Source: Actinomycetospora corticicola (GTDB taxonomy: Bacteria > Actinomycetota > Actinomycetes > Mycobacteriales > Pseudonocardiaceae). From it: 64,000 bases of DNA. Location: positions 1,674,001 to 1,738,000 of the forward strand of contig NZ_JACCBN010000001.1 in the NCBI RefSeq assembly GCF_013409505.1, read 5' to 3'. Shown here piece after piece: positions 9,459 to 18,145 of this stretch. Position numbers and translations under genes: made by a program. The notes below the pieces were generated by a model, which was not told the DNA's origin, did no database searches, and saw nothing but the letters and a program-made list of their open reading frames with translations. How positions within the stretch are numbered: position 1 is the stretch's first letter; each line of letters opens with the position of its first letter.

Positions 9459-10484
9459 GTGCACGTCGGCGTCGACAGCTTCGTCGCGAAGGTCACCGAC
9501 CCGGACACCGAGCACGTGGTGGGTCCGGTCGAGCGGTTCGCGCACCTGCTGGAGGAGATCGAGACCGCCGACCGGGCGGGGCTCTACTCCTACGGCATCG
9601 GCGAGCACCACCGCAGCGAGTACTACGACGCCGCGCCCGCCGTGATCCTCGCGGCGGCCGCGGCGCGGACCCAGCAGATCCGCATGCGGTCCGCCGTCAC
9701 GGTGCTCTCCGCCGCCGACCCGGTACGGGTGTGGCAGGAGTACGCCACGGTCGACCTGATCTCGGGCGGCCGGGTGGAGCTCGTCGTCGGGCGTGGGTCG
9801 TTCACCGAGGCGTTCCCGCTGTTCGGCCTGCCCTTCTCCGACTACGACGAGCTCTTCACCTCCAAGCTCGACCTGCTGCTGCAGATCCGGGACAACGAGC
9901 GGGTCACCTGGTCCGGCCCGCACCGTCCGGCGCTGAACGACCAGCCGGTGTTCCCGCGGCCGGCGCAGGACCCGTTCCCGATCTGGGTCGGCGTGGGCGG
10001 CTCCCCGGAGTCGTTCTACCGCGCCGGGGCGCTGGGCCTTCCCCTGATGATCGCGATCATCGGCGGGGCGCCCGCGCAGTTCGCGCCGCTGGTCGACCTC
10101 TACCGGCGCGCCGGGGCGGAGGCCGGGCACCCGCCGGAGCAGCTCAAGGTCGGGCTGCACTGCTTCGGGTTCCTCGGCGACGACGTCGCGGCCGCCACCA
10201 ACGCCTTCTACCCGGGCTGGGAGGCGATGTTCACGACGATCGCCCGCGAGCGCGGGGGCATGCCGCCCTCGCGGCGCCAGTTCGACGCGACCCGCGGTCC
10301 CGACGGCGCGTACTTCATCGGCGACCCCGACATGATCGTCGAGAAGGCGACGCGGGTGGCCGAGCAGCTCGGTGGGATCGACCGGATCAACCTGCAGATG
10401 ACGAACCCGCGCCTGCGCCACGCGGACCTGCTGCACTCCATCGAGCTGCTGGGGGAGGCCGCGCCGAAGCTCGCCGACGTGTGA
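9459..10484 (+). CDS. LLM-class flavin-dependent oxidoreductase
   Basis: 341-residue TIM-barrel protein of the bacterial luciferase-like monooxygenase class, which use reduced FMN or F420. Recognisable segments are YGIGEHHRSEY, the strand RSAVTVLSAADPVRVWQEYATVDLISGGRVELVVGRG region and the C-terminal GDPDMIVEKATR stretch. The substrate cannot be told from the sequence. GTG 9459 follows a clear AGGAGG at 9447-9452. It stands alone between htpG and a large inverted repeat at 10532-10597 that probably terminates it. Confidence 0.88.
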   Translation: MHVGVDSFVAKVTDPDTEHVVGPVERFAHLLEEIETADRAGLYSYGIGEHHRSEYYDAAPAVILAAAAARTQQIRMRSAVTVLSAADPVRVWQEYATVDLISGGRVELVVGRGSFTEAFPLFGLPFSDYDELFTSKLDLLLQIRDNERVTWSGPHRPALNDQPVFPRPAQDPFPIWVGVGGSPESFYRAGALGLPLMIAIIGGAPAQFAPLVDLYRRAGAEAGHPPEQLKVGLHCFGFLGDDVAAATNAFYPGWEAMFTTIARERGGMPPSRRQFDATRGPDGAYFIGDPDMIVEKATRVAEQLGGIDRINLQMTNPRLRHADLLHSIELLGEAAPKLADV

Positions 10485-10531
10485 GTGTCGGCGTCACGCT
10501 GGACTGCGCCCCGCTCGGCTGAGCCCGGCGG

Positions 10532-10597
10532 CGCCGCGAGGGTGACACCAGGCATGCCCGGCGGGTCCGGAACCTGCCTGGTGTGAACCTCGCGGCG
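10532..10597. terminator. Large inverted repeat after the LLM gene
   Basis: Arms 10532-10554 and 10575-10597 are complementary over 23 bases with two mismatches, around a 20-base loop. The outer part is GCCGCGAGG and the inner part ACACCAGGCA. No T-tract follows. It starts 48 bases after the LLM stop, so termination of that gene is the simplest role; a repeat element or operator for the Nudix gene is possible. Confidence 0.55.
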
Positions 10598-10656
10598 GCC
10601 GCGGACGGCGGGTTCGTCGGGGTTCCGGCGTGAGCCGGATGTGATCAGATGGGCCC

Positions 10657-11505
10657 ATGGACCCCACGGCGCTCCCGCCCGGCTTCGCCGACCAGCTCGC
10701 GGACTTCACCGCCCGCGCCGCCGACCCGGCCACGCCGAAGGTCGCGGCGTCGACGGTCCTGCTGCGGTCCGGGACGTCCGGCGTCGAGGTGTTCCTCCTG
10801 CGGCGGCGCACCCAGATGGCGTTCGCCGGCGGGATGGTCGTGTTCCCCGGGGGCGGGGTCGACCCGCGGGACGCGACCGACGAGATCGGGTGGGTGGGTC
10901 CCTCACCCGCGGACTGGGCTGCGAGCCTCGGCCTCGAGGAGGGCCCGGCGCGCGCGGTCGTCTGCGCGGCGGTCCGGGAGACGTTCGAGGAGACGGGGGT
11001 CCTCCTCGCCGGACCCGACGGCTCGTCCGTCGTCTCCGACACCTCGGGCGCGGAGTGGGAGGAGGCCCGGCGTGCCCTCGAGGCGCGGGAGCTGGCCTTC
11101 ACCGACCTGCTCCGCGACCGCGGGCTCGTCCTGCGCACCGACCTGCTGCGGGCCTGGACCTGCTGGGTCACCCCGGAGTTCGAGCCGCGCCGCTACCGGA
11201 CGTTCTTCTTCGTGACGGCGAGCCCGGAGGGGCAGCAGGCGGCCGGGGTGTCGACGGAGTCCGACGCGGCGGCCTGGCTGGGGGTCGACGAGGCCCTGGC
11301 AGCAGCCGGCGACACCGTGATGATGCTGCCGCCGCAGTACTGCACCTTCCTCGAGCTCCGGCAGTACGGGTCGGTGGCCGAGATCCTCGCGGCCGCCGAC
11401 CGGCCCATCCCCGAGCCGATCATTCCGGGGCTGGACCCGGACGGGCCGCGGCTCGTCCTGCCCGACCGGTACGCCGAGCTGAACGCCGCTACAACTCGCC
11501 GGTGA
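10657..11505 (+). CDS. Nudix hydrolase
   Basis: 282 residues. The Nudix box is split: GGGVDPRD comes first, then an insertion of about 30 residues, then the catalytic helix [14 protein letters not shown], which holds the REXXEEXGU core (RETFEETGV). This long-insertion form matches the NUDT19-like coenzyme A or nucleotide diphosphatase subgroup in actinobacteria. It cleaves a nucleoside diphosphate linked to another group; the exact substrate is unknown. Its 3' end overlaps the convergent tautomerase gene by 17 bases. Confidence 0.87.
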
Positions 11506-11878
11506 GGAACTGGGCGCGGCCGTGCCCGAACGACCAGTCCTCCGGCTCGTTGCGCACGACCGAGACGATCAGGTCGGTCGGGCGCACCAGGCCCTCCTCG
11601 TCGAGCCGCTTCGCCAGCGCGGCGTAGAGGGCCTCCTTCTGCTCGCGCCCGCGGCCCTGCTGCGTCACCTGGATGATCGTCACGCCGTCGGTGCGCTCGA
11701 TCCCGAGGCCCGTGTCCTCGGCGATGATCTCGCCGGCGTCGTGCTGGTGGATCACCTGGTAGCGGTCGCCGGGCGGGGCGGCGAAGACGTCCAGCATGAC
11801 CTCCTGGACGGTGTCGGCGAGGCGGCGCACCTCCTCCGGCGCGCGGCCGCGGACGAGGTCGATCCTGACGAGAGGCAT
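11489..11878 (-). CDS. Tautomerase family protein (4-oxalocrotonate tautomerase-like)
   Basis: 129 residues starting Met-Pro ([11 protein letters not shown]). Removal of Met would expose the catalytic N-terminal proline of the tautomerase superfamily, and this is why ATG 11878 is chosen over a start 48 bases upstream. The length, about twice the 62-residue classic enzyme, and the [15 protein letters not shown] segment fit the longer actinobacterial form. It lies downstream of the P450 gene in the same direction, separated by a strong inverted repeat. The 3' end overlaps the Nudix gene by 17 bases. Substrate unknown. Confidence 0.85.
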
Positions 11879-11900
11879 ACCTCTGGGGTGCCTTCGGCCT

Positions 11901-11940
11901 GTGAGCACTAATCCGTGCTGGGACACGGATTACTACTCAC
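11901..11940 (-). terminator. Inverted repeat at the P450 stop / tautomerase leader
   Basis: Arms 11901-11917 and 11924-11940 match at 14 of 17 positions around the loop CTGGGA; the inner nine (TAATCCGTG/CACGGATTA) pair perfectly. It includes the P450 stop codon and ends 22 bases before the tautomerase ATG. It could end the P450 transcript or be an operator for the tautomerase. Confidence 0.55.
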
Positions 11941-13169
11941 GAGGGCGTAGCCCACCTCACGGGCAGCGCCTCCACCCCGTGGATGAGGTTCTCGTGCCGG
12001 TACTCGAGCGGACCGTCGACGAGGGCGAGGTCCGGGAAGCGGCGCAGCAGGGCCCGGAAGGCGATCCGCAGCTCCACCCGCGCCAGCGGGGCGCCCAGGC
12101 AGTGGTGGATGCCGTAGCCGAACGCGACGTGCGGGATCGGGGTACGACGGACGTCGAGGTGGTCGAGCCCCTCGCCGAGCGCCGGGTCGCGGTTGGCGGC
12201 GCAGAGCGAGGCCGTGACCAGCGAGCCTGCGGGGAACTCGTGCGTCCCCACCACCACGTCGTGCGCGGCTACCCGCGGGAAGCCCGCCGAGACCGGGGAC
12301 ACGTGGCGCAGCAGCTCCTCCACGACCCGACCGAGCGCGGCGTCGTCGTCGAGCGCCGCGCGGGTCGCCGCCATCTGCACGGGATCCCGCAGCAGCTCGA
12401 GAGTGCCCAGCGCGATGACGTTCGAGGTCGTCTCGTGACCCGCGACGAGCAGCAGGTTGGCGAGCCCGGCCAGCTCGTCGTCGTCGATGCCACCGTCCGC
12501 GGCGGGACGGTCGCCGTGCTCGCGGACGAGCATGCCGATGAGGTCGTCGCCCGGGTCGCGACGGGCGCGCTCGACCAGCGTGGCCATGTAGGCGCGGGAC
12601 TCGGTGATCACCTGAGCCCGCCGGGCGAACGGCAGGTCGGAGCGAAGGGTGAGGGCCGCGCGCTCCTGGAAGCCGTCGCGGTCGGCGTACGGGACCCCGA
12701 GCAGCTCGCAGATCACCAGGGAGGGCACCGGGAGGGCGAAGTCGGCGACGAGGTCGGCCGGGGAGCCGGCCTTCTCCATCGCGTCGAGCGCGTCGTCGAC
12801 GATCGTGACGATGCGCGGCTCGAGCTCCTTCATCGCGCGCACGGTGAACCGGCCGGTGAGCATGCGCCGCAGGCGCGTGTGGTGGGGCGGGTCGAGCGCG
12901 AGCAGCATCCCGGCCCGGCGGCGCACCATCTCGTCGGCGTCGAGCTCGCCGGGCGGCAGCGGGAGCCCCTCGAACCCGAACGCCGGGTCGCCGTGCACCG
13001 TCCGGGCGTCGGCGAAACCGGCCACGAGCGTCGCGGCGTGCCCGACGAGGGTGGTCACCGGGCAGGTCCCGTCGGCCTCCCGCAGCGCCGTGACCTCGGG
13101 AGCGGGGTCCAGCCCGTCCCGTCGCAGCCCCAGCCGCGGTGCCCGCTCCGTCGTCTGATCGATGCCCAT
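11937..13169 (-). CDS. Cytochrome P450
   Basis: 410-residue soluble bacterial P450. Visible motifs are the I-helix oxygen-binding LLVAGHETTSN, the K-helix ExxR (EELLR) and the heme loop FGYGIHHCLGAPLAR with the axial thiolate C357. Near the N-terminus, DPPHHTRLRRML is the C-helix heme-propionate contact typical of class I enzymes. It catalyses a monooxygenation but the substrate is unknown, and no ferredoxin or reductase gene is adjacent. ATG 13169 gives the usual length; a GTG two codons upstream is also possible. Divergent from a DinB-like gene. Confidence 0.92.
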   Translation of the reverse strand: MGIDQTTERAPRLGLRRDGLDPAPEVTALREADGTCPVTTLVGHAATLVAGFADARTVHGDPAFGFEGLPLPPGELDADEMVRRRAGMLLALDPPHHTRLRRMLTGRFTVRAMKELEPRIVTIVDDALDAMEKAGSPADLVADFALPVPSLVICELLGVPYADRDGFQERAALTLRSDLPFARRAQVITESRAYMATLVERARRDPGDDLIGMLVREHGDRPAADGGIDDDELAGLANLLLVAGHETTSNVIALGTLELLRDPVQMAATRAALDDDAALGRVVEELLRHVSPVSAGFPRVAAHDVVVGTHEFPAGSLVTASLCAANRDPALGEGLDHLDVRRTPIPHVAFGYGIHHCLGAPLARVELRIAFRALLRRFPDLALVDGPLEYRHENLIHGVEALPVRWATPS

Positions 13170-13244
13170 GCTCACGACCCTGCCGCACGAGCGCCCGCCG
13201 GGGGAAGGGAGGTCGTCGTCGGGGTGTCCTGATAGGCAACCGCC

Positions 13245-13748
13245 ATGGCCGGATTCGTGCTCGGGGACCGCCCCGACCCGCCGATCGCCGCCCCCGAGGC
13301 GGACACCCTGGTCGGCTTCCTGGAGTTCCAGCGCGCGACGTTCGCGTGGAAGTGCGGCGGTCTCGACGGGGCGGGGCTCGCGACGAGGGTCGGGGTCTCG
13401 ACCATGACGCTGGGCGGTCTGCTCGGACACCTGACGGCGGTGGAGGACTCCTGGTTCACCGACGACTTCGCGGGCCGGTCGGTCGCCACCGCGGACGACC
13501 CGTGGGCCGCCACCGCCGCGCCGGACGTGCTGCGGTCGCAGTGGCGTGCGGCCGTCGACCGCTCCCGGGCCGTGGTGGCCGAGGCGCTGCGGGAGCAGGG
13601 GCTCGACGCGGTCGCCCGCGATCCGAAGCCGCCGGAGCGGCCGGTCACGCTGCGCTGGATCCTCGTGCACATGATCGAGGAGTACGCGCGGCACAACGGC
13701 CACGCCGACCTGCTTCGCGAGGCGGTGGACGGCGAGACGGGGGAGTGA
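13245..13748 (+). CDS. DinB/DUF664 family protein, mycothiol-transferase-like
   Basis: 167 residues forming a four-helix bundle fold. The DUF664 signature is clear: GGLLGHLTAVEDSWF near residue 60 and MIEEYARHNGHADLLRE near 145-160, giving three metal-ligand histidines. Family members are metal-dependent thiol S-transferases that use mycothiol in actinobacteria, which agrees with mshC in this window. The exact substrate is unknown. ATG 13245 has a weak ribosome-binding site and a TAGGCA sequence upstream. Confidence 0.8.
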   Translation: MAGFVLGDRPDPPIAAPEADTLVGFLEFQRATFAWKCGGLDGAGLATRVGVSTMTLGGLLGHLTAVEDSWFTDDFAGRSVATADDPWAATAAPDVLRSQWRAAVDRSRAVVAEALREQGLDAVARDPKPPERPVTLRWILVHMIEEYARHNGHADLLREAVDGETGE

Positions 13749-13750
13749 GG

Positions 13751-13765
13751 TTCCCGACGACGGGT
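13751..13765 (+). repeat. Dispersed 15-mer TTCCCGACGACGGGT, exact
   Basis: Starts two bases after the DinB-like stop codon, on the sense strand, in the 18-base gap between convergent genes. Confidence 0.7.
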
Positions 13766-13766
13766 C

Positions 13767-14849
13767 TCACCCGCCTGCGAGCAGCCGCCCGTACGCGGCG
13801 ACCGCCTCCTCGACCCGGGCGACCGAGCAGGTCTCGTCGGTGACGTGGGCCTGGTCCGGGTCACCGGGGCCGCAGATGATCACGCCGGCCCCGCCGAGCG
13901 CGCCGGCGAGGACGGCGGCGTCGGTGAAGTACGTGGCGTACCCGGGCTCCCGTTCGCCGCCGAGGAGACGGCGGGCGTGGGACACCGTCGCGGGGTCGGT
14001 GTCGACGACGGGGAGGTCGACCAGGCGCTCGACGGCGACGTCGTCGCCGACGAGCCCGCCGATCGTGGCGACGACCGCGTCCGCGTCGGTCCCGGGCACG
14101 AGGCGCAGGTCGACGCACATCTCGGCGCGGTCGGGCACCACGTTCGGCACGACCCCCGCGTGGAAGGTGCCGACGTTCGCCGTCATGGGGCCGTGGGTGT
14201 CGCTGACCGGCCAGTCGTCGTGGGCGTGCACGGCCAGCGCCGCGCGGGCGAGGTCGACCAGAGCGTTGTGTCCCAGCTCCGGGCGCGACCCGTGGGCGGG
14301 GACGCCGCGCGCGACCAGCCGCAACCACAGCGCCCCCTTGTGTCCCAGGAGGGGCCGACCGCCGGTCATCTCGCCGACCACGAGCAGCGGCGACGGGGCG
14401 AGCAGCGTCCGGTCGAGCGCCCGGGCCCCGTCGCACCCCGTCTCCTCGCCGAAGGTGAACACGAGCTGGAGGTCGCCGCCGCCGTCCCGGGCGTGGACGG
14501 TGGCCGCCTCGATCATCGCCGCGACCCCGCCCTTCATGTCGCTCGCGCCGCGGCCGCGCAGCCGCCCGTCGACGACGTCCCCGGCCAACGGGTCGAAGGA
14601 CCAGACGGCGTCGTCCGCGGGCACCGTGTCGAGGTGGCCGGACAGGGTCACCGGGACGGGGCGATCGGTGGCGCGGACGTCCCGGGTCCGGGCGACGACG
14701 TTCGCCCGCCCCGCCTGCGGTTCGTCGAGGTCGACCCGGAGCCCGGCGTCGGCGAGCCGCTCGGCGACCAGGTCGGCGGCGACCCGCTCACCCCCGCCGC
14801 GGGTGTCGAGCCGGACGAGGGCGCGGGCGAGGTCGAGGGCACGGCTCAC
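13767..14849 (-). CDS. M20 family metallopeptidase (ArgE/DapE-like)
   Basis: 360-residue di-zinc amidohydrolase. Metal-binding segments are SGHLDTVP, GRGASDMKGG (bridging Asp), EETGCDG (catalytic and metal Glu) and VTDET near the C-terminus. The lid or dimerization domain begins at HKGALWLRLVARGVPAHGSRPE. Relatives deacylate N-acyl amino acids or desuccinylate diaminopimelate intermediates; the sequence does not decide which. GTG 14849 is chosen because GGGAGA lies upstream at good spacing; ATG 14888 would add 13 residues without a ribosome-binding site. The upstream L,D-transpeptidase gene ends 62 bases earlier in the same direction. Confidence 0.87.
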   Translation of the reverse strand: MSRALDLARALVRLDTRGGGERVAADLVAERLADAGLRVDLDEPQAGRANVVARTRDVRATDRPVPVTLSGHLDTVPADDAVWSFDPLAGDVVDGRLRGRGASDMKGGVAAMIEAATVHARDGGGDLQLVFTFGEETGCDGARALDRTLLAPSPLLVVGEMTGGRPLLGHKGALWLRLVARGVPAHGSRPELGHNALVDLARAALAVHAHDDWPVSDTHGPMTANVGTFHAGVVPNVVPDRAEMCVDLRLVPGTDADAVVATIGGLVGDDVAVERLVDLPVVDTDPATVSHARRLLGGEREPGYATYFTDAAVLAGALGGAGVIICGPGDPDQAHVTDETCSVARVEEAVAAYGRLLAGG

Positions 14850-14911
14850 GGTGCGGTCTCCCGGGGTCGGCGGAGCGGACCCGTCCATCGTCGCGCGCGC
14901 CGAGCCCGGGC

Positions 14912-15412
14912 TCAGGAGACGACCTGGACCTCGTCGCCGGTCCGCAGGGTGTCGTAGAACTTCTCCGCCGACGCGGCGCGCAGGTGGATGCAGCCGTTGG
15001 ACGCGACGTTCGGGTTGTCCTCGTGGAAGGCGTCGCCCGGGTAGAAGAACACCGAGTACGGCATCGGGGCGTCGAACTCGCGGCTGTAGTGGTCCTTGTC
15101 GCGATAGAGCACGTGGAAGGTGCCGACCGGGGTCGCGGCCCCCTTCTTCCCGCCGCGGGCGGCGACCGGCCCGTAGGTGATGTGGCCGGCGCCGTCGGTG
15201 AGCCAGGCCTGGCGCGACGACAGGTCCATGCAGGCCTTCGCCGTGATCGCGCAGGGGGTGGGCGACACGGGCGCCGGCGCGGCCGGGGCGACGGGCACCG
15301 GGGCGGGCGGCGCGGGCGGCAGGACGGGGCTCGCCGACGCGGTGGTCGTCGGCAGCAGGACGAGGGCGGCGGACGCGAGCAGGGTCGCGAACGTCCGGAC
15401 GGTGGCACGCAC
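14912..15412 (-). CDS. Secreted L,D-transpeptidase (YkuD domain)
   Basis: 166 residues. A signal peptide (about 1-24, ending TTTASA) is followed by a Pro/Ala-rich linker (about 25-55) and a YkuD catalytic domain. The active-site motif is HEDNPNVASNGCIHLR with catalytic C141. It acts outside the membrane, forming 3-3 peptidoglycan cross-links or attaching proteins to peptidoglycan. It is shorter than the mycobacterial Ldt proteins and lacks their Ig-like domains. The second of two nearby GTG codons (15412) is chosen because GAGGAG lies 5 bases upstream. Co-directional with the M20 gene downstream. Confidence 0.87.
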   Translation of the reverse strand: MRATVRTFATLLASAALVLLPTTTASASPVLPPAPPAPVPVAPAAPAPVSPTPCAITAKACMDLSSRQAWLTDGAGHITYGPVAARGGKKGAATPVGTFHVLYRDKDHYSREFDAPMPYSVFFYPGDAFHEDNPNVASNGCIHLRAASAEKFYDTLRTGDEVQVVS

Positions 15413-15505
15413 GGGCACTCCTCGATGGTTGGGCTGCGCAACGGATGACCCGATCGCGCGACCCCACACCTCCCGTGATCGATCCGCAACCCGCGCCCGT
15501 CGGGC

Positions 15506-16282
15506 TCAGCGGCCCCGGAACTGCGCCGTGCGCTTCTCCAGGAACGCCGCGCGGCCCTCGGCGAAGTCCTCGGTCTCGAACATCCCGACCTGCGTGGTCT
15601 CCTCGACGTGCAGCGCCTCGGCGAGGCTGGTGGGCGGGTTCGCGAGGATCCGCTTGGTGGCCGCGAGGGCCAACGGCGCGGCCGCCGCCATCTCCTGCGC
15701 ACGCTCCACCGCGACGTCCAGCGCCGACCCGTCGTCGACGAGCTCGTCGACGAGGCCCAGTCGCTCCGCCTCCGCCCCGTCGAACAACCGGCCGCGCAGC
15801 AGCAGACGGCGGGCCGGTCCGGCGCCCACCTTGCGCGGCAGGGTCCAGAAGAGCCCGGAGTCGGCGACCAGCCCGAGGCGGCCGAAGATCGCGCCGTACC
15901 GCGAGCTCCGGCCGGCCACGACGTAGTCGCACGCCGCGACCACCGACGTGCCGGCTCCCACCGCGGCCCCCTCGACCGCCGCCACCACGGGTAGCGGGCC
16001 CTCGACGAGCAGCGAGATGACGTCGGCGATTAGGTGCAACCGGTCGCGGGCGTCCGCGCGGTCGCCCTGCGGCATCGAGGAGACGTCGCCCCCCGAGCTG
16101 AAGTGCTTCCCGGCGCCGGTCACCACGAGCGCCCGGCACCCGTCGTCGAGATGGGCGGCCTCGAGCGCGGCGCGCAGCTCGCGGCGCAGGGGCACGGTGA
16201 GGGCGTTCCGGCGCTCGGGGACGTCGAGGGTGAGGACCCGCACCGCCCCGTCGTCGTGGAGGTGCAGGGGACCGTCGCTCAT
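15506..16282 (-). CDS. Enoyl-CoA hydratase/isomerase family protein
   Basis: 258-residue crotonase-fold protein. The first oxyanion-hole segment is GKHFSSGGDVSSM near residue 65 and the second is AVGAGTSVVAACDYVVA near 110. The active-site loop reads GLVADSGLFWTLPR, closest to the PaaG-like branch, where Asp takes the place of the usual Glu, so an isomerase role on a phenylacetate-type acyl-CoA is possible. No other pathway genes are adjacent. Its ATG overlaps the TGA of the cation transporter gene by 4 bases, so the two are translationally coupled. Confidence 0.85.
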   Translation of the reverse strand: MSDGPLHLHDDGAVRVLTLDVPERRNALTVPLRRELRAALEAAHLDDGCRALVVTGAGKHFSSGGDVSSMPQGDRADARDRLHLIADVISLLVEGPLPVVAAVEGAAVGAGTSVVAACDYVVAGRSSRYGAIFGRLGLVADSGLFWTLPRKVGAGPARRLLLRGRLFDGAEAERLGLVDELVDDGSALDVAVERAQEMAAAAPLALAATKRILANPPTSLAEALHVEETTQVGMFETEDFAEGRAAFLEKRTAQFRGR

Positions 16283-17370
16283 CCGCCGAGTCTGTCCTGC
16301 TCCGCCCGCCACTCGGCGAGGGAGGTGCCGAACCTCTCCAGGACGGCCCGCCGGAGGTCCTCGTCCTCGCGGGGGACGGGCTCCAGGAAGACCTGGTCGA
16401 GGTCGCCGAAGCGCTCCCGCAGCTCGTCGTCGAGCCGGACGCAGGCCCGCTCGAGGTCGCCGACCGAGAGCTCGTCCCGGAAGTCGACGCGGGCGCACAG
16501 CAGGACCGAGTCGGTGCCGGTGAGCATGGTCTGCAGGTCGACGACCGCGGTGACCTCCGGGGCGGCGTCGAGGTGGTCGTAGATCGCCTTGGTCACGCGC
16601 GGCTCCGCGGCGCGGCCGATGAGGAGGTTCTTGTTGGTCCGCCCGAGGATGACGGCGACGACGGCCAGCAGCAGGCCGATCATGATCGAGGCGATGCCGT
16701 CCCAGATCGAGGAGCCGGTCTCCTGGTGGAGCACGACCCCGACCGCGGCGAAGAGCAGACCGACGAGCGCGGCGGTGTCCTCGAAGAGCACGCTCTTGAC
16801 CGTCGGGTCGTCGGAGAGGCGCAGGTAGCGCGCGAGCGAGAGCTTCAGCTCCGTGCGCTCGCGCAGGCACTGCCGCAGCGCCTGCTGCCAGGAGATCCCC
16901 TCGATGATCGCGGAGAGCCCGAGCACGGAGTAGGCGACCCAGGCGTACTGCTCCTCGGCCGGGTCGGGCGCGTTCTCGATGATCGTCGTGATGCCCTCGT
17001 AGACCGAGTACGTGGCGCCGACGACGAACACCGAGACCGAGGCGATCATCGCCCAGAAGAAGCGCTCCTTGCCGTAGCCGAAGGGGTGCGCCCGGTCGGC
17101 CCGCTTGCCCGAACGGCGCAGCGCGGTGAAGAGCAGCACCTCGGTGACGCAGTCGGCCGCCGAGTGGGCCGCCTCGGCGAGCATCGCCGACGAGCCGGTG
17201 AGCAGGCCTGCGACGAGCTTGAGCACGCCCACCGCGGCGTTCGCCGCGAAGGCGAGGATCACCGACAGCGTGCTCTGTCCCGACGACGAGTCCTCGGCGT
17301 CACGGCCCTCGTCGGTCGGGTCCTCCGGGGGCGGCACGAGCGCCGAGGGCGCGTCGTTCCTCGCGGTCAT
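16279..17370 (-). CDS. Cation diffusion facilitator family transporter
   Basis: 363 residues. After a cytoplasmic acidic N-terminus (about 1-35) come six membrane segments. Metal-site signatures are AEAAHSAADCVTE in segment 2 (HxxxD) and a second HxxxD-like position, FEDTAALVGL, in segment 5. The loop RAHPFGYGKERFFW is diagnostic for the family. A C-terminal cytoplasmic domain follows (about 275-363). It exchanges Zn(II), Fe(II) or Mn(II) for protons; specificity is not decided here. ATG 17370 is preferred because GGAAGG lies upstream. It is coupled by ATGA to the enoyl-CoA hydratase gene. Confidence 0.88.
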   Translation of the reverse strand: MTARNDAPSALVPPPEDPTDEGRDAEDSSSGQSTLSVILAFAANAAVGVLKLVAGLLTGSSAMLAEAAHSAADCVTEVLLFTALRRSGKRADRAHPFGYGKERFFWAMIASVSVFVVGATYSVYEGITTIIENAPDPAEEQYAWVAYSVLGLSAIIEGISWQQALRQCLRERTELKLSLARYLRLSDDPTVKSVLFEDTAALVGLLFAAVGVVLHQETGSSIWDGIASIMIGLLLAVVAVILGRTNKNLLIGRAAEPRVTKAIYDHLDAAPEVTAVVDLQTMLTGTDSVLLCARVDFRDELSVGDLERACVRLDDELRERFGDLDQVFLEPVPREDEDLRRAVLERFGTSLAEWRAEQDRLGG

Positions 17371-17425
17371 GGGGAGCTTCCTTCCTGAGGCGAACGAACC
17401 GGGTCCTACCCGCTTCACCTCCACC

Positions 17426-18145
17426 TCACCCGCCGCTGAGCTCCCGTTGACCCGGGATCGCTCCGCCCGGCCGAGCGGCCAGGGCCGTCCAGGGGAACGT
17501 GATCAGTGCCCAGACCGCGAGCACCACGACCGCCTCCACCAGCAGGTACGTCGGGTAGGGCCCGAAGAGGTCGAGGATGGAGGCGGCGTCGGGCTTGCGG
17601 TCGAGGTAGCCGTAGTTGGCACCGGTGAGCAGGTTGACCGGTTGCGCGACCGCGGCCCAGACGAGGGTCGCCGCGACGGTCCGCCCGTAGTCGGTCCAGC
17701 CCGGCCGCCGACGCCGGCCCCACGTCAGCAGCACCGCGGCCCAGATCGGCAGCACGTGTGCGGTGAAGAAGGCGAGGAAGCTCGGGGCCGGGAAGTCCGG
17801 GCCGCCGAGGGCCGGCGTGGCGATGGCCTGGACGGTGAGCGTCAGCGCCCAGTAGTAGGTCATCCCGTAGGCCCACTGCCGCCCGCTCCACAGGGCGTAG
17901 GCCGCGACGTAGGGCACGAGGTCGGAGAGCCAGAGCGGCAGCGTCTGACCCGCCCGAGCGGGCTCGAACGCGTAGATCTGGTACGCCAGCGTGGTCAGCA
18001 CGAGCAGGACCGCGAGCGTCCGCTCCAGTTTCCCGACGACGGGTGCGGGCGCCCTCCGCGCGAACGGCACCAGCGCGACCGCCCCGACGACGGTGAGGAC
18101 CACGACGACGACGTGCGACGTCCCCCAGGGCACGAAGGTGCTCAC
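17426..18145 (-). CDS. TIGR02206/YwaF-type integral membrane protein
   Basis: 239 residues with about seven hydrophobic segments. Conserved-looking polar positions within the membrane include WLSDLVPYVAAYALW, AIATPALGGPDFP and LLTGANYGYLDRKP, which match the YwaF/TIGR02206 family of unknown function. It is the last gene of an overlapping operon: its GTG 18145 shares four bases with the stop of the preceding gene. A copy of the dispersed 15-mer (18030-18044) falls within its N-terminal part, antisense to the gene. Confidence 0.75.
   Translation of the reverse strand: MSTFVPWGTSHVVVVVLTVVGAVALVPFARRAPAPVVGKLERTLAVLLVLTTLAYQIYAFEPARAGQTLPLWLSDLVPYVAAYALWSGRQWAYGMTYYWALTLTVQAIATPALGGPDFPAPSFLAFFTAHVLPIWAAVLLTWGRRRRPGWTDYGRTVAATLVWAAVAQPVNLLTGANYGYLDRKPDAASILDLFGPYPTYLLVEAVVVLAVWALITFPWTALAARPGGAIPGQRELSGG
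18030..18044 (+). repeat. Dispersed 15-mer TTCCCGACGACGGGT, exact
   Basis: Within the YwaF-like gene but on the opposite strand, encoding part of the segment PVVGKLE. Confidence 0.6.

Noticed and set aside
7419-10436. Minus-strand open frame of about 1000 codons opposite htpG and the LLM gene
   Set aside because: It spans two well-defined plus-strand genes and their gap and has no recognisable protein features.
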